Under the pieces are notes generated by a model, which searched no databases, was not told where the DNA came from, and saw nothing but the letters and a program-made list of their open reading frames with translations. This document shows, one piece after another, positions 31,895 through 40,410 of a stretch of 54,638 nt of DNA. The stretch's first letter is position 1. Each line of letters opens with the position of its first letter. A program made the translations under genes and the position numbers. Where the stretch lies: the NCBI GenBank assembly GCA_944385765.1, contig CALWYL010000007.1, positions 1-54,638 of the forward strand, given 5' to 3'. Source of the DNA: an uncultured Oscillospiraceae bacterium. Its GTDB lineage: Bacteria; Bacillota; Clostridia; Oscillospirales; Oscillospiraceae.

Positions 31895-32731
31895 ATGACA
31901 AACAAGGTTCTCGCCCTCGCCGCCGCTCGTGCGCGCCGGCTGGGCATGGAGATGGTGTTCCGCGCGGGCAGCGGCCACATAGGCGGCTCACTCTCGTCGG
32001 CGGACATCCTGACGGAGCTCTATTTTGAGCAGATGCACATCGACCCCGCCGAGCCGCACGCGCCCTGGCGCGACCGCTTCGTCATGAGCAAGGGCCACTG
32101 TACCCCCGCGCTCTACTCGGTCCTCTCCCTGAGGGGCTACTTCCCCCAGGAGGAGCTGGAGCTCTTCCGCAGCATCGCCGGGCACATGTCCGGCCACCCG
32201 GACATGAGGCACGTCCCCGGGGTGGACATGTCCACCGGCTCGCTGGGCCAGGGCATCTCCGCCGCCGTGGGCATGGCCCTCGCCGGGCAGCTCGACCGCG
32301 CCGGCTACCGCGTCTATGCCCTCTTGGGCGACGGCGAGGTGGAGGAGGGCGAGGTCTGGGAGGCCGCCATGTGCGCCGCCAAGTACAGGCTGGACAACCT
32401 CTGCGCCATAGTGGACGTGAACGGGCTGCAGATAGACGGGCGCACGGCGGACGTCATGCCCTCCGAGCCGCTGGACGAAAAGTTCGCCGCCTTCAACTGG
32501 CATGTGGTGAAGGCGGACGGGCACAATTTCGACTCGCTGCGCGCCGCCTTCGAGGAGGCCCGGGCCTTCAGCGGCGCCCCCAGCGTGATACTGGCCAGGA
32601 CCGTGAAGGGCAAGGGCGTCTCCTTCATGGAGAACGACCCCGGCTGGCACGGCAAGGCTCCCAACGCCGAGCAGTATGAGCGGGCCATGGCCGAGCTGGA
32701 CTCCGCCGTGGAGAGACTGGAGGTGCTGTAA
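31895..32731 (+). CDS. Transketolase, N-terminal (TPP-binding) subunit
   Basis: 278 residues. The TPP-binding signature is clear: GSGHIGGSLSSADIL, SKGHCTPALYSVL, TGSLGQGISAAVGMAL, and LLGDGEVEEGEVWEAAMCA through DVNGLQIDG. It supplies the pyrophosphate/metal half of a split transketolase; the pyrimidine half is the next gene, two bases on. ATG 31895 is chosen over 31889 because AGGAGG is six bases ahead. Split transketolases serve pentose or other sugar-phosphate chemistry. Confidence 0.93.
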   Translation: MTNKVLALAAARARRLGMEMVFRAGSGHIGGSLSSADILTELYFEQMHIDPAEPHAPWRDRFVMSKGHCTPALYSVLSLRGYFPQEELELFRSIAGHMSGHPDMRHVPGVDMSTGSLGQGISAAVGMALAGQLDRAGYRVYALLGDGEVEEGEVWEAAMCAAKYRLDNLCAIVDVNGLQIDGRTADVMPSEPLDEKFAAFNWHVVKADGHNFDSLRAAFEEARAFSGAPSVILARTVKGKGVSFMENDPGWHGKAPNAEQYERAMAELDSAVERLEVL

Positions 32732-32733
32732 CA

Positions 32734-33693
32734 ATGGGTGAGAAGAAAGCCACACGCGCCGCCTACGGCGAGGCCCTGGCCGAGCTGGGCGCGCGCTATC
32801 CCGAGCTCGTGGTGCTCGACGCCGACCTCTCCGGCTCTACCATGAGCAAGACCTTCGCCAAGAGCTTCCCCGAGCGCTTTTTCAACATGGGCATCGCCGA
32901 GGCCAATATGGCCGGCGTGGCCGCCGGGTTCGCCGCCTGCGGCAAAAAGCCCTTCATCAGCTCCTTCGCCATGTTCGTCGCCGGCCGGGCCTATGAGCAG
33001 ATACGCAACTCCATCGGCTACCCCCGGCTGAACGTCAAGTGCGCCGGCTCGCACGGCGGCCTCTCGGTGGGCGAGGACGGCGCAACGCACCAGTGCCTGG
33101 AGGATTTCGCCCTCATGCGTGCCATCCCCGGCATGGTGGTCCTCAACCCCTGCGACGCCCACGAGATGCGCCTCGCCATGGACGCCCTCATTGAGTACGA
33201 CGGCCCCGCCTATCTGCGCCTGGGCCGCATGGCGGTGGAGACGGTCACCGACTCCGTCCCCGGCTATGACTTCGCCATCGGCAAGGGTGCCCTGCTCCGC
33301 CCCGGCACCGACGTCACCATCGCCGCCACGGGGCTCATGGTCCAGCGCGCGCTCGCGGCGGCCGAGCTCCTCGGGCAGGAGGGCATATCCGCCCGGGTGC
33401 TGGACATCCACACCATAAAGCCCCTGGACGCCGGCCTCATCCTGGACGCCGCGCGGGAGACCGGCTGCATAGTCACCAGCGAGGAGCACAGCGTGATAGG
33501 CGGCTTGGGCGAGGCGGTCTGCGCCCTCGTGTCCCGCGCTCTCCCCGTCCCCGTCATACGCCACGGCGTGGAGGACGCCTTCGGCCGCTCCGGCAAGGCC
33601 GAGGAGGTCCTGGAGGCCTACGGCCTCACGGCCGCGGGCATCGCCGGCAAGGCCAGGGAGGCAATAAGCGTGAAGGAGAGTTTAAACAGATGA
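32734..33693 (+). CDS. Transketolase, C-terminal subunit
   Basis: 319 residues containing the pyrimidine-binding and C-terminal domains: VVLDADLSGSTMSKTF, FFNMGIAEANMAGVAAGFA (the catalytic Glu that activates TPP), SHGGLSVGEDGATHQ, then AARETGCIVTSEEHSVIGG. Forms the active tetramer with the N-terminal subunit. Its stop overlaps the next start by four bases. Confidence 0.93.
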   Translation: MGEKKATRAAYGEALAELGARYPELVVLDADLSGSTMSKTFAKSFPERFFNMGIAEANMAGVAAGFAACGKKPFISSFAMFVAGRAYEQIRNSIGYPRLNVKCAGSHGGLSVGEDGATHQCLEDFALMRAIPGMVVLNPCDAHEMRLAMDALIEYDGPAYLRLGRMAVETVTDSVPGYDFAIGKGALLRPGTDVTIAATGLMVQRALAAAELLGQEGISARVLDIHTIKPLDAGLILDAARETGCIVTSEEHSVIGGLGEAVCALVSRALPVPVIRHGVEDAFGRSGKAEEVLEAYGLTAAGIAGKAREAISVKESLNR

Positions 33694-34931
33694 TAATCGA
33701 CTGCTCAAAATACTCCGGCAAATGCTCCTGCGGGCATGAGCACCCGCTGGAGACCCGCATGGTGGTGGTGGAGTACGGCGCCCTGCACAGGTTCGACGAG
33801 TACATGTCCCAGTGCGGCCTCACCGGCCGCCGCACCGTGCTCTACGACACCAACACCTATAACCTCCCCGGCATGGTCCACATCCCCGCCGACAGGGAGA
33901 TAGTGCTGGAGGCCAACGGCCTCCACTCCGAAAAGTCCCTCATCGAGTCCATCGTCCCCCAGCTCGACAACCCGCAGGTCATCGTCACCGTGGGCAGCGG
34001 CACCCTGATGGACTTCGCCCGCTATAACGCCAACAGCCTGGGCATCCCCTTCGTGGCCGTCCCCACCCTGGCCTCCTCCGACGGCTTCACCGCCAACATC
34101 TGCTCGGTGGTCATAGACGGCCACAAGCGCTCCATACCCATGCATGCCCCCGCCCTGGTGGTCACCGACCTGAACATAATCTCCGGCGCGCCCATGTTCC
34201 TCACCGTCAGCGGCATAGCCGACATCCTGTCCAAGCACATCTCCCTGGCGGACTGGCTAATAGCCCACCTGGTCTCCGGCGAGCACTACTGCGAGAGGGT
34301 GGCCATCCTGGCCCGCGAGGCCATGGAGCTGATGAACAGGAGCGTGGCCGGGCTGCTGCGCGGCGAGGAGCCGGATTTTGAGTCCATGGCCACCGCCCAG
34401 ATGTACTCCGGCCTGACCATGCAGATGATGGGCTCCTCCCGCGCCGCCTCCGGCGCCGAGCACCTCATAGCCCATCTGGTGGAGATGAAGCCCCCGCGCT
34501 TCGAGTCCGCCCACGGCATCCACGGCGAGTGCGTGGGCGTGGGCTCCGTGCTCGCGGCCGAGGAGTACCACCGCCTGGCCTCCCTGGGCCGTCCGCGCGC
34601 CAGGGCCTTCGAACCCCTGGACGAGGGCTGGGTGCGCGAGAAATTCGGCCCCCTGGCCGACGGCATACTGGCCGAAAACGCCCACGACGTCCTCTCCACC
34701 TTCGATCCCCAGCGCATAGTCGACGTCTGGGACGAGATAGTTTACATAATATCTCAAATACCCAGCGCCGAGGAGCTCGCCGGCACCTTCCGCGACCTGG
34801 AGGGCAAATACCGCCTGTCCGACATAGGCATAGACGAGTCCCTCAAGCCGGAGATTCTGGACATATCCTCCGCCATCCGCAACCGCCTGACGCTGGCCAG
34901 GATGCGCCGCGTGCTGGATTTCGGGGAGTGA
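33690..34931 (+). CDS. Glycerol-1-phosphate dehydrogenase-like protein (AraM/EgsA family)
   Basis: 413 residues. NAD-binding VTVGSGTLMDFARYNA, then PTLASSDGFTAN, metal ligands in GIADILSKHISLADW (Asp), SGAEHLIAHLVEM (His) and HGIHGECVGVG (His), all as in bacterial AraM. AraM reduces DHAP to sn-glycerol-1-phosphate, the archaeal-type lipid backbone stereoisomer. An N-terminal CSCGHEH cluster is extra compared with Bacillus AraM as I recall it. Sitting in a transketolase operon, it might act on another ketose phosphate. Start overlaps the transketolase stop. Confidence 0.85.
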   Translation: MIIDCSKYSGKCSCGHEHPLETRMVVVEYGALHRFDEYMSQCGLTGRRTVLYDTNTYNLPGMVHIPADREIVLEANGLHSEKSLIESIVPQLDNPQVIVTVGSGTLMDFARYNANSLGIPFVAVPTLASSDGFTANICSVVIDGHKRSIPMHAPALVVTDLNIISGAPMFLTVSGIADILSKHISLADWLIAHLVSGEHYCERVAILAREAMELMNRSVAGLLRGEEPDFESMATAQMYSGLTMQMMGSSRAASGAEHLIAHLVEMKPPRFESAHGIHGECVGVGSVLAAEEYHRLASLGRPRARAFEPLDEGWVREKFGPLADGILAENAHDVLSTFDPQRIVDVWDEIVYIISQIPSAEELAGTFRDLEGKYRLSDIGIDESLKPEILDISSAIRNRLTLARMRRVLDFGE

Positions 34932-34935
34932 TGAG

Positions 34936-35535
34936 ATGAAGCTCTGCGTATTTGCCGCCTCCAGCCGCGAGCTGGCGCAGGCGTATTACGACGCCGCCTT
35001 TGAGCTGGGCGCCGAGCTGGCCCGCCGGGGACACACCATGGTGTTCGGCGGCGGCACCAGCGGCCTCATGGGGGCCGCCGCCCGCGGCGTCTCCAGCGAG
35101 GGCGGCGGCCTGATAGGCGTCGCCCCCCGATTTTTCGACGAGCCCGGCATCCTCTACGAGCACTGCAGCGAGCTGCTGTTCACCGAGACGATGTCGGAGC
35201 GCAAGAAGCTGATGGAGGACCTCTCCGACGGCTTTATCACCCTTCCCGGGGGCATAGGCACCTTTGAGGAGTTCTTTGAGGCGCTCACGCTCAAGCAGCT
35301 GGGCCGCCACGCCAAGGCCATGGCCGTGCTGAATGTCTGCGGCTATTACGACTCCATGGAGGCCATGCTCCAGCGGGCGGTGGACGAGCGCTTCTTCCCC
35401 CCCGACGGCCACGAGCTGTACGCCATCTTCGACTCTGTCCCCCGGCTGATGGACTACGTGGAGGCCTACGAGGCAGTCCCCATGGACATCTGGAAGGAGA
35501 AAATTTTCGAGAAGTACGACAGGGAGGGCGGCTGA
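34936..35535 (+). CDS. LOG-family protein (TIGR00730)
   Basis: 199 residues. The family motif is split as usual: MVFGGGTSGLMGAAARG and ITLPGGIGTFEEFFEAL, with ERKKLM between. LOG enzymes release free bases from nucleoside 5'-monophosphates (cytokinin activation in plants); bacterial substrates are purine or pyrimidine nucleotides, giving ribose 5-phosphate. That product could feed the transketolase of the same operon (inference). The ATG is four bases after the previous stop; a palindromic terminator follows. Confidence 0.9.
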   Translation: MKLCVFAASSRELAQAYYDAAFELGAELARRGHTMVFGGGTSGLMGAAARGVSSEGGGLIGVAPRFFDEPGILYEHCSELLFTETMSERKKLMEDLSDGFITLPGGIGTFEEFFEALTLKQLGRHAKAMAVLNVCGYYDSMEAMLQRAVDERFFPPDGHELYAIFDSVPRLMDYVEAYEAVPMDIWKEKIFEKYDREGG

Positions 35536-35550
35536 GCCGCCCAACAGAGC

Positions 35551-35587
35551 GCCGGGGCTGCGGATATCCGCAGCCCCGGCCGTTTTT
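35551..35587 (+). terminator. Terminator of the transketolase-LOG operon
   Basis: A perfect 30-base palindrome (35551-35580, half GCCGGGGCTGCGGAT) followed by CGTTTTTG. It also lies after the convergent UPF0126 gene. Confidence 0.88.
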
Positions 35588-35592
35588 GTCTG

Positions 35593-36255
35593 TCAATCCC
35601 CCGGCCGCTCCCCGCCGGGCGCCTTCACGCCCTGGGCGTGCGGCAGGTTCCAGCGGAAGTGCGCCGAGAGGGCGCGCAGCAGCAGCGTCGCCGCCATGCC
35701 GGCTATGGATGCCCAGGCGGTGCCCAGCTCCAGCCGGAGGCAGAGCAGATAAACCACCGCCCCCAGCAGCGAGGCGCTGGCGTAGACGTGCTTGACGAAG
35801 ATGTACGGCGTCTCCCCGGCAAACAGGTCGCGCAGCACTCCTCCGCCCACGCCGGTGACCACGCCCACGAACACCAGCAGGAAGGCCCCGTCCTGCCCGC
35901 TCTCCATGGCCGTGCCCATGGCGGTCACCGTAAAGGCCCCCAGCCCCAGGCTGTCCATGATGAACAGACCCAGGTCGAAGGCCCGGTGCTTGCCGGACGA
36001 CATGCCCCGCCGGCAGATGAGAAAAGTGATGAGCGACACGGCCAGCGCCAGCAGGGCGTACACGGGGCTCTGGAACGTCCTGGGCGGCGTCTCGCCCAGG
36101 ATAACGTCGCGTATCACCCCGCCGCCCACCGCCGTGGTGAGCCCGAGGATGAACACGCCGAAGATGTCCATGCCCTTCTTCACCCCCAGCACCGCGCCGG
36201 AGACGGCGAAGGCAGCCGTGCCTATCAGTTCCAGTACAAAAATGAGCGCGCCCAA
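35593..36255 (-). CDS. UPF0126/TRIC-like membrane protein
   Basis: About 220 residues with seven hydrophobic segments in two repeats. Each half carries the family motif: AVGGGVIRDVILGETPP and GVGGGVLRDLFAGETPY. Bacterial TRIC proteins are cation channels; some members (YicG) are linked to glycine uptake. The start is uncertain: TTG 36255 follows GGTGGGG, while GTG codons at 36264 and 36291 remain possible. Confidence 0.88.
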   Translation of the reverse strand: MGALIFVLELIGTAAFAVSGAVLGVKKGMDIFGVFILGLTTAVGGGVIRDVILGETPPRTFQSPVYALLALAVSLITFLICRRGMSSGKHRAFDLGLFIMDSLGLGAFTVTAMGTAMESGQDGAFLLVFVGVVTGVGGGVLRDLFAGETPYIFVKHVYASASLLGAVVYLLCLRLELGTAWASIAGMAATLLLRALSAHFRWNLPHAQGVKAPGGERPGD

Positions 36256-36301
36256 AGACCCCACCCCCGGTTTTTGAGCGCAGTATATCACCTTTGGGCG
36301 C

Positions 36302-37147
36302 TCACTTCAAGCTGAAAAAGGCCGCCGCTATGGCGCCGGGCCCGCCGTGGGTGCCGATTACGCTGCCGATGGCGCTCACGGGCAGCTCCTCGGTGTGGTC
36401 CCGCCAGAGCCGCTCGCTGTCCATGGCGTACTTCATCAGCGGCGCGTCGGAGAGGCCGGTGTAGCCGAGCATGTAGGGCCTGGAGAAGTCCACTCCGCGC
36501 TTCTCCACCAGCTGGTTGAGCAGGTTGCCCCCGTTCTTGGAGCCGCGGGCCTTGCCCACCATGGACACCGCGCCGTCCACCAGGGTGATGACCGGCTTTA
36601 TGGCCAGCACCCCGCCGGCGAAGGCCACGGTGGCCGAGATGCGCCCGCCCCGCTTGAGATACTCCAGCGTGTCCAGCAGTGCCAGCACGCAGATTTTCTC
36701 CCTCTCGCACAGCAGCTGCCGCTCCAGCTCGGCGGCGCCCATGCCCGCGCCCGCCAGACGCAGCGCCAGGCGCACCAGTATCTGCTCGCCTATGGACGCG
36801 CTGCGGCTGTCCACCACGCGCACCCGGCCGCCGAAGCCCTCGGCGGCTATGCTCGCGCTCTGATACGTGCCGGAGAGCTCGCCGGAGATGGTTATCACCA
36901 CCGCCTCGTCCGCCTCCCTCAGCGCCCCGGCCATGGCGGCCTCGAACTCGGCCGGCGAGGGCTGGCTGGTGGTGGGCACCACGTCGCTCTCTATGAGCTT
37001 CTCGTAAAACTGCCTCGGCGTGAGGTCCACGCCGTCTATGTACTCCTCCGCGCCGAAGCGGGTGCGCAGCGGCACTATGTCCAGCCCCAGCGCGGACGCC
37101 TCCTGCCTGGTGAAGTCCGCCGTGGAATCGGTGATTATCCTCGTCAT
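36302..37147 (-). CDS. DegV-family fatty-acid-binding protein (second copy)
   Basis: 281 residues. IITDSTADFT, PTTSQPSPAEF, TISGELSGTYQSA and YLKRGGRISA mark the DegV family, with terminal GTHGGPGAIA. It is clearly diverged from the protein encoded at 30766, so the two may bind different fatty acids. ATG 37147 has AGGAGG seven bases ahead. A strong promoter with an overlapping palindrome lies upstream. Confidence 0.9.
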   Translation of the reverse strand: MTRIITDSTADFTRQEASALGLDIVPLRTRFGAEEYIDGVDLTPRQFYEKLIESDVVPTTSQPSPAEFEAAMAGALREADEAVVITISGELSGTYQSASIAAEGFGGRVRVVDSRSASIGEQILVRLALRLAGAGMGAAELERQLLCEREKICVLALLDTLEYLKRGGRISATVAFAGGVLAIKPVITLVDGAVSMVGKARGSKNGGNLLNQLVEKRGVDFSRPYMLGYTGLSDAPLMKYAMDSERLWRDHTEELPVSAIGSVIGTHGGPGAIAAAFFSLK

Positions 37148-37167
37148 GTTCCGGCCTCCTGAGTTAA

Positions 37168-37187
37168 TTTGTTGAGCAGTCAACAAA
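37168..37187. promoter_or_regulatory. Palindrome over the start site of the second degV gene
   Basis: TTTGTTGA-GCAG-TCAACAAA, a perfect 8-4-8 inverted repeat that begins at the -10 box and covers the expected transcription start. Likely repressor site; binder unknown, MarR/TetR-like shape. Confidence 0.6.
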
Positions 37188-37215
37188 TGATACCTCATAC
37201 TGGGCCGCATGTCAA
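37187..37215 (-). promoter_or_regulatory. Promoter of the second degV gene
   Basis: Minus strand: TTGACA (37210-37215), 17 bases, TATCAT (37187-37192). Confidence 0.75.
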
Positions 37216-37246
37216 GGGGAAAAATGAGAGGCGCCCCTGGCGCCTC

Positions 37247-37699
37247 TCACAGCCGGTATTCCCTTATCTCGTGCCTTCTGGCACCCACGTCGAAGGTCTC
37301 CACATGGGGCCGCCCCCCAATATAGAGCCACCTCTCGACGAATTCCGGCTCGAGGACGAACAGCCTCTCGTCCTCGAGCTGCGTGTAGCGCCCGAACGAG
37401 CCGGGGTAGAGCTCCCTGTAGGCGCGGCAGAACTCGCTGTGCTCCCGCGGATGTCCCAGCTCGCGGCAGCGGCCCAGTATCTGCGTGTTCTCCGCGCACA
37501 GGGCGGCGCGCGGGTTGCCCGCCAGCTGGGCGTACTTGCGGAAGCGGCGGTCGGTCTGGAAGTACAGCCTCCCGCCGAGCTGCACCACGCTCATCGTGCG
37601 CGCCGTCACTTCGCCGTCCAGCGACGTGGCCAGCGCCATATGCCCTCCCGGGCCCAATTCGCGCCAGAATGCGGCGTATTCATCCTCCCACACGGCCAT
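37247..37699 (-). CDS. Pyridoxamine 5'-phosphate oxidase-like (PNPOx) protein
   Basis: 150 residues of split-barrel type: residues 14-40 (GHMALATSLDGEVTARTMSVVQ) and 43-66 (LYFQTDRRFRKYAQLAGNPRAAL) match FMN-binding members. Such proteins bind FMN, F420 or haem and include general reductases; the activity here is unknown. ATG 37699 is set by GAGGTG just ahead and a TATAAT box 13 bases upstream, which rules out the long in-frame extension. Divergent from the MarR-PLD operon. Confidence 0.8.
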   Translation of the reverse strand: MAVWEDEYAAFWRELGPGGHMALATSLDGEVTARTMSVVQLGGRLYFQTDRRFRKYAQLAGNPRAALCAENTQILGRCRELGHPREHSEFCRAYRELYPGSFGRYTQLEDERLFVLEPEFVERWLYIGGRPHVETFDVGARRHEIREYRL

Positions 37700-37711
37700 C
37701 ACCTCAGGGCG

Positions 37712-37740
37712 ATTATACCGCGCCTCCCCCGGTGTTTCAA
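37712..37740 (-). promoter_or_regulatory. Promoter of the PNPOx-like gene
   Basis: Minus strand: TTGAAA (37735-37740), 17 bases, TATAAT (37712-37717). The expected start leaves a leader of only about six bases before ATG. Confidence 0.6.
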
Positions 37741-37760
37741 TGCCGGGGTGAGAGATGTGC

Positions 37761-37789
37761 TTGCATTTGGGAGGCGAATAAGGTATTCT
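37761..37789 (+). promoter_or_regulatory. Promoter of the MarR-cardiolipin synthase operon
   Basis: TTGCAT (37761-37766), 17 bases, TATTCT (37784-37789), 22 bases before ATG. Confidence 0.55.
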
Positions 37790-37811
37790 TGAAGGGCTTG
37801 GGGGTGTCGCC

Positions 37812-38249
37812 ATGTATGAAGATAAGTTCCGCCGGTTCAGCGCGCTGGTCGCACGCGCTGACAAGGCCCTGCTGCGCGCCAAGGCCATGAACGTCCGCTC
37901 CTTCGGCCTGCGCGGCGTCCACGTCTCCTGCCTGCTGGAGCTGCTGGAGCACCCCGACGGCCTGACCTCCGGCGAGCTGGCCGGCGCCTGCGGCGTGGAC
38001 CGGGCGCAGATTTCGCGCCTGGCCTCCGAGCTCACCGAGCACGGGCTCATCGAGGGGCCCGGCCGGGAAGTCCAGCGCCGCTACCGCGGACGGCTGCGCC
38101 TGACGGACGAGGGCCGCGCCGCCGCCACAGCCATGATAGGCATCGTGGACGACAAGCTGGAGCGCGTGGCCTCCGGACTCTCCGCCGAGGATTTGGAGAC
38201 CTTCTACCGCGTCTTCGGCACCATAGTCGAACGCCTAGAGCAGATTTGA
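37812..38249 (+). CDS. MarR-family regulator
   Basis: 145 residues. Winged helix at about 38-105: VSCLLELLEHPDGLTSGELAGACGVDRAQISRLASELTEHGLIE, wing RYRGRLRLTDEG. It starts 22 bases after a promoter and is 18 bases from the cardiolipin-synthase gene, so the two are co-transcribed. Its position suggests control of membrane lipid or the divergent flavoprotein gene. Confidence 0.88.
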   Translation: MYEDKFRRFSALVARADKALLRAKAMNVRSFGLRGVHVSCLLELLEHPDGLTSGELAGACGVDRAQISRLASELTEHGLIEGPGREVQRRYRGRLRLTDEGRAAATAMIGIVDDKLERVASGLSAEDLETFYRVFGTIVERLEQI

Positions 38250-38267
38250 GCCCCAAGGAGGAAAAAC

Positions 38268-39803
38268 ATGTCCAGGCTCCTCAGATTCATATTCTCCCGG
38301 CTTACCGTCGTCATATTCCTCATGCTGGTGCAGGCCGGCGTCATCTTCGCCGCCCTGGTGTATTTCGACAACAACTACGCCGTGTTCCAGGCCGTCTCGG
38401 TGGTCTTGTCCGCCGCGGCCATAATCTACATCATCAACCAGGACATCAGCTCGGCCTTCAAGATAGCGTGGATACTGCCCATCGCCTTCCTCCCCATCTT
38501 CGGCATCGCGCTCTACGTCCTCTTCGCCAAAAAGCCCCTGCCCGAGCGCAGCCGCGAGCGCTTCGCCGGGCTGCTCCACCGCTACAAGCTCAGCATATCC
38601 GGCATGCAGAGCAGCAGCTCCGAGCTCGCGCGGGAGAACCCCTCCGCCGGGAAGCAGTCGTATTACCTGGAGCACTCGGCCTTCGCCCCCCTGTTCAGGG
38701 GCACCGACACCCAGTTCTTCTCCCCCGGGGAGAAGCTGCACGAGGCCATGCTGGAAAAACTGCGCGGCGCCAGGCGCTATATCTTCCTCGAGTACTACAT
38801 AGTGGAGCCCGGTGTGATGTGGGACTCCATACTGGAGGTCCTCAGGCAGAAGGCCCTCGAGGGGCTGGACGTGCGCTTCATCTACGACGACATGGGCTGC
38901 ATAATCACTCTGCCCAACCACTATTACCGCCAGATGGAGAGCGCGGGCATCAAGTGCTGCACCTTCCACCGCCTGCAGCCGGTGCTCACCGGCACCATAA
39001 ACAACCGCGACCACCGGAAAATATGCGTCATCGACGGCGAGGTGGCCTTCACCGGCGGCGTGAACCTGGCCGACGAGTACATCAATCAGGTCGTGCGCTT
39101 CGGCCACTGGCTGGACTGCGGCGTGATGGTCCACGGCCCCGCCGCCTACAGCTTCACCCTGATGTTCCTCTCCATGTGGTGCTATCTGCGCGGCGACAGG
39201 GACGACCCCGCCTCATTCCTGCCCTCCGCCGGCGCCTTTGACGGTCTGGAGGGCGCCGGCTTCGTCCAGCCCTACTCGGACACGCCGATGGACGAGGAGG
39301 CCGTCGGCGAGACGGCCTACATAAACATGATTTCCCAGGCCCGCCGCAGCATCTGCATCTGCACGCCCTATCTGGTGATAGACAACGAGCTCAGCGGCGC
39401 GCTGGAGAGCGCCGCCAAGTGCGGCGTGGACGTGCGCATGATTACCCCGGGCGTGCCCGACAAGTGGTATGTCCACGCGGTCACCCGCTCATACTACGGC
39501 CCGCTGCTGCGCGCCGGTGTGCGCATATACGAGTACACCCCCGGCTTCATCCACAGCAAGACCATGGTCTGCGACGGCAAGTACGGCATCTGCGGCACCA
39601 TCAACCTGGATTACCGCAGTCTCTACCTGCACCACGAGTGCGCCGTGTGGATGTACCGCACGCGCGCCGTGGAGCAGATGTCCGAGGCCTTCGAGCGCAC
39701 GCTCCCCAAGTGCGTGGAGATAACCAGCGAGCTGAACAGCAAGCGTCCCCTGCCGCAGAAGGTGGGCCAGAGCCTGCTGCGCCTCTTCGCCCCCCTGTTT
39801 TAA
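38268..39803 (+). CDS. cls: Cardiolipin synthase (phospholipase D superfamily)
   Basis: 511 residues. Two N-terminal membrane spans (about 8-60) precede the paired HKD motifs: DHRKICVIDG and IHSKTMVCDG, each with the downstream Gly-Asn segment (TGGVNLAD, CGTINLDYRS). It condenses two phosphatidylglycerol molecules to cardiolipin at the membrane. AAGGAGG lies before ATG. The length and layout are those of bacterial Cls. Confidence 0.93.
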   Translation: MSRLLRFIFSRLTVVIFLMLVQAGVIFAALVYFDNNYAVFQAVSVVLSAAAIIYIINQDISSAFKIAWILPIAFLPIFGIALYVLFAKKPLPERSRERFAGLLHRYKLSISGMQSSSSELARENPSAGKQSYYLEHSAFAPLFRGTDTQFFSPGEKLHEAMLEKLRGARRYIFLEYYIVEPGVMWDSILEVLRQKALEGLDVRFIYDDMGCIITLPNHYYRQMESAGIKCCTFHRLQPVLTGTINNRDHRKICVIDGEVAFTGGVNLADEYINQVVRFGHWLDCGVMVHGPAAYSFTLMFLSMWCYLRGDRDDPASFLPSAGAFDGLEGAGFVQPYSDTPMDEEAVGETAYINMISQARRSICICTPYLVIDNELSGALESAAKCGVDVRMITPGVPDKWYVHAVTRSYYGPLLRAGVRIYEYTPGFIHSKTMVCDGKYGICGTINLDYRSLYLHHECAVWMYRTRAVEQMSEAFERTLPKCVEITSELNSKRPLPQKVGQSLLRLFAPLF

Positions 39804-39846
39804 AAAAGCCGTCCCCGGGCGCGCCCATTGGCGCGCCCGGGGATTT
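39802..39846. terminator. Terminator between cls and the M50 gene
   Basis: 13-base GC stem CCCCGGGCGCGCC / GGCGCGCCCGGGG with a 4-base loop, flanked by AAAAAA on the left, which reads as a T-run for the minus-strand M50 gene. Confidence 0.8.
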
Positions 39847-40410
39847 TCAGCTCTCCCTGGCCCGCTGGAGGCAGAGATATGCCCCCGCGCACAGCAGCGC
39901 CGCCCCCCGGCCCCGGGCCACGGCCACCAGCCCCGCCGCCAGCACCAGTCCCGAAGCGGCCAGCGCGAGCGCGTCCGCGGCGCGGCGGCTCAGCAGCTCC
40001 CCGGCTATGCGCCCTCCGTCCAGCGGCGGGGCCGGTATCAGGTTGAACACCGAAAGCACCAGGCTCATGCCCGCCGAGACGGTGAGCAGCTCGCTGGAGA
40101 GCGCCAGGCCCAGCCGCGAGACAAGCAGCGCATACAGCCCCCCCGCCAGCGGCCCCGCCGCCGCGCAGAACACCTCTCCCCACAGGGATACGGCCCCCCG
40201 CCGCTCTATCACCGCTCCGCAGACGTCGGCCCTCACGCCGCTGACCCGTCCCCCCGTGAGGCGCAAAGCGGCGAAGTGCCCCGCCTCATGGGCGGCGGCC
40301 GCCAGCAGCAGCGCGCCCAGCCCGTCCCAGTCGAGGACGAAATACAGCGCCCCCAGCAGCAGCGCCGCCCCGGCGCTGAACTCTATCTTCACGTTTTTTC
40401 CCATCCTCAT
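39847..40410 (-). CDS. M50 membrane metalloprotease (SpoIVFB-like)
   Basis: 187 residues. The zinc motif HEAGH lies in a membrane segment (AAAAHEAGHFAALRL), and the third ligand is in NLIPAPPLDGGR. This compact form without PDZ or CBS domains resembles SpoIVFB, which cuts pro-sigma-K in the mother cell. It overlaps the M23 gene stop by four bases. In Bacillus SpoIVFA, with an M23-like domain, controls SpoIVFB, and the gene order here is the same. Role inferred, not proven. Confidence 0.82.
   Translation of the reverse strand: MRMGKNVKIEFSAGAALLLGALYFVLDWDGLGALLLAAAAHEAGHFAALRLTGGRVSGVRADVCGAVIERRGAVSLWGEVFCAAAGPLAGGLYALLVSRLGLALSSELLTVSAGMSLVLSVFNLIPAPPLDGGRIAGELLSRRAADALALAASGLVLAAGLVAVARGRGAALLCAGAYLCLQRARES

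Noticed and set aside
37700..38050. N-terminal extension of the PNPOx-like gene
   Set aside because: The extension overlaps a divergent MarR gene and its promoter, reads as low-complexity sequence, and a promoter and ribosome site support the ATG at 37699.
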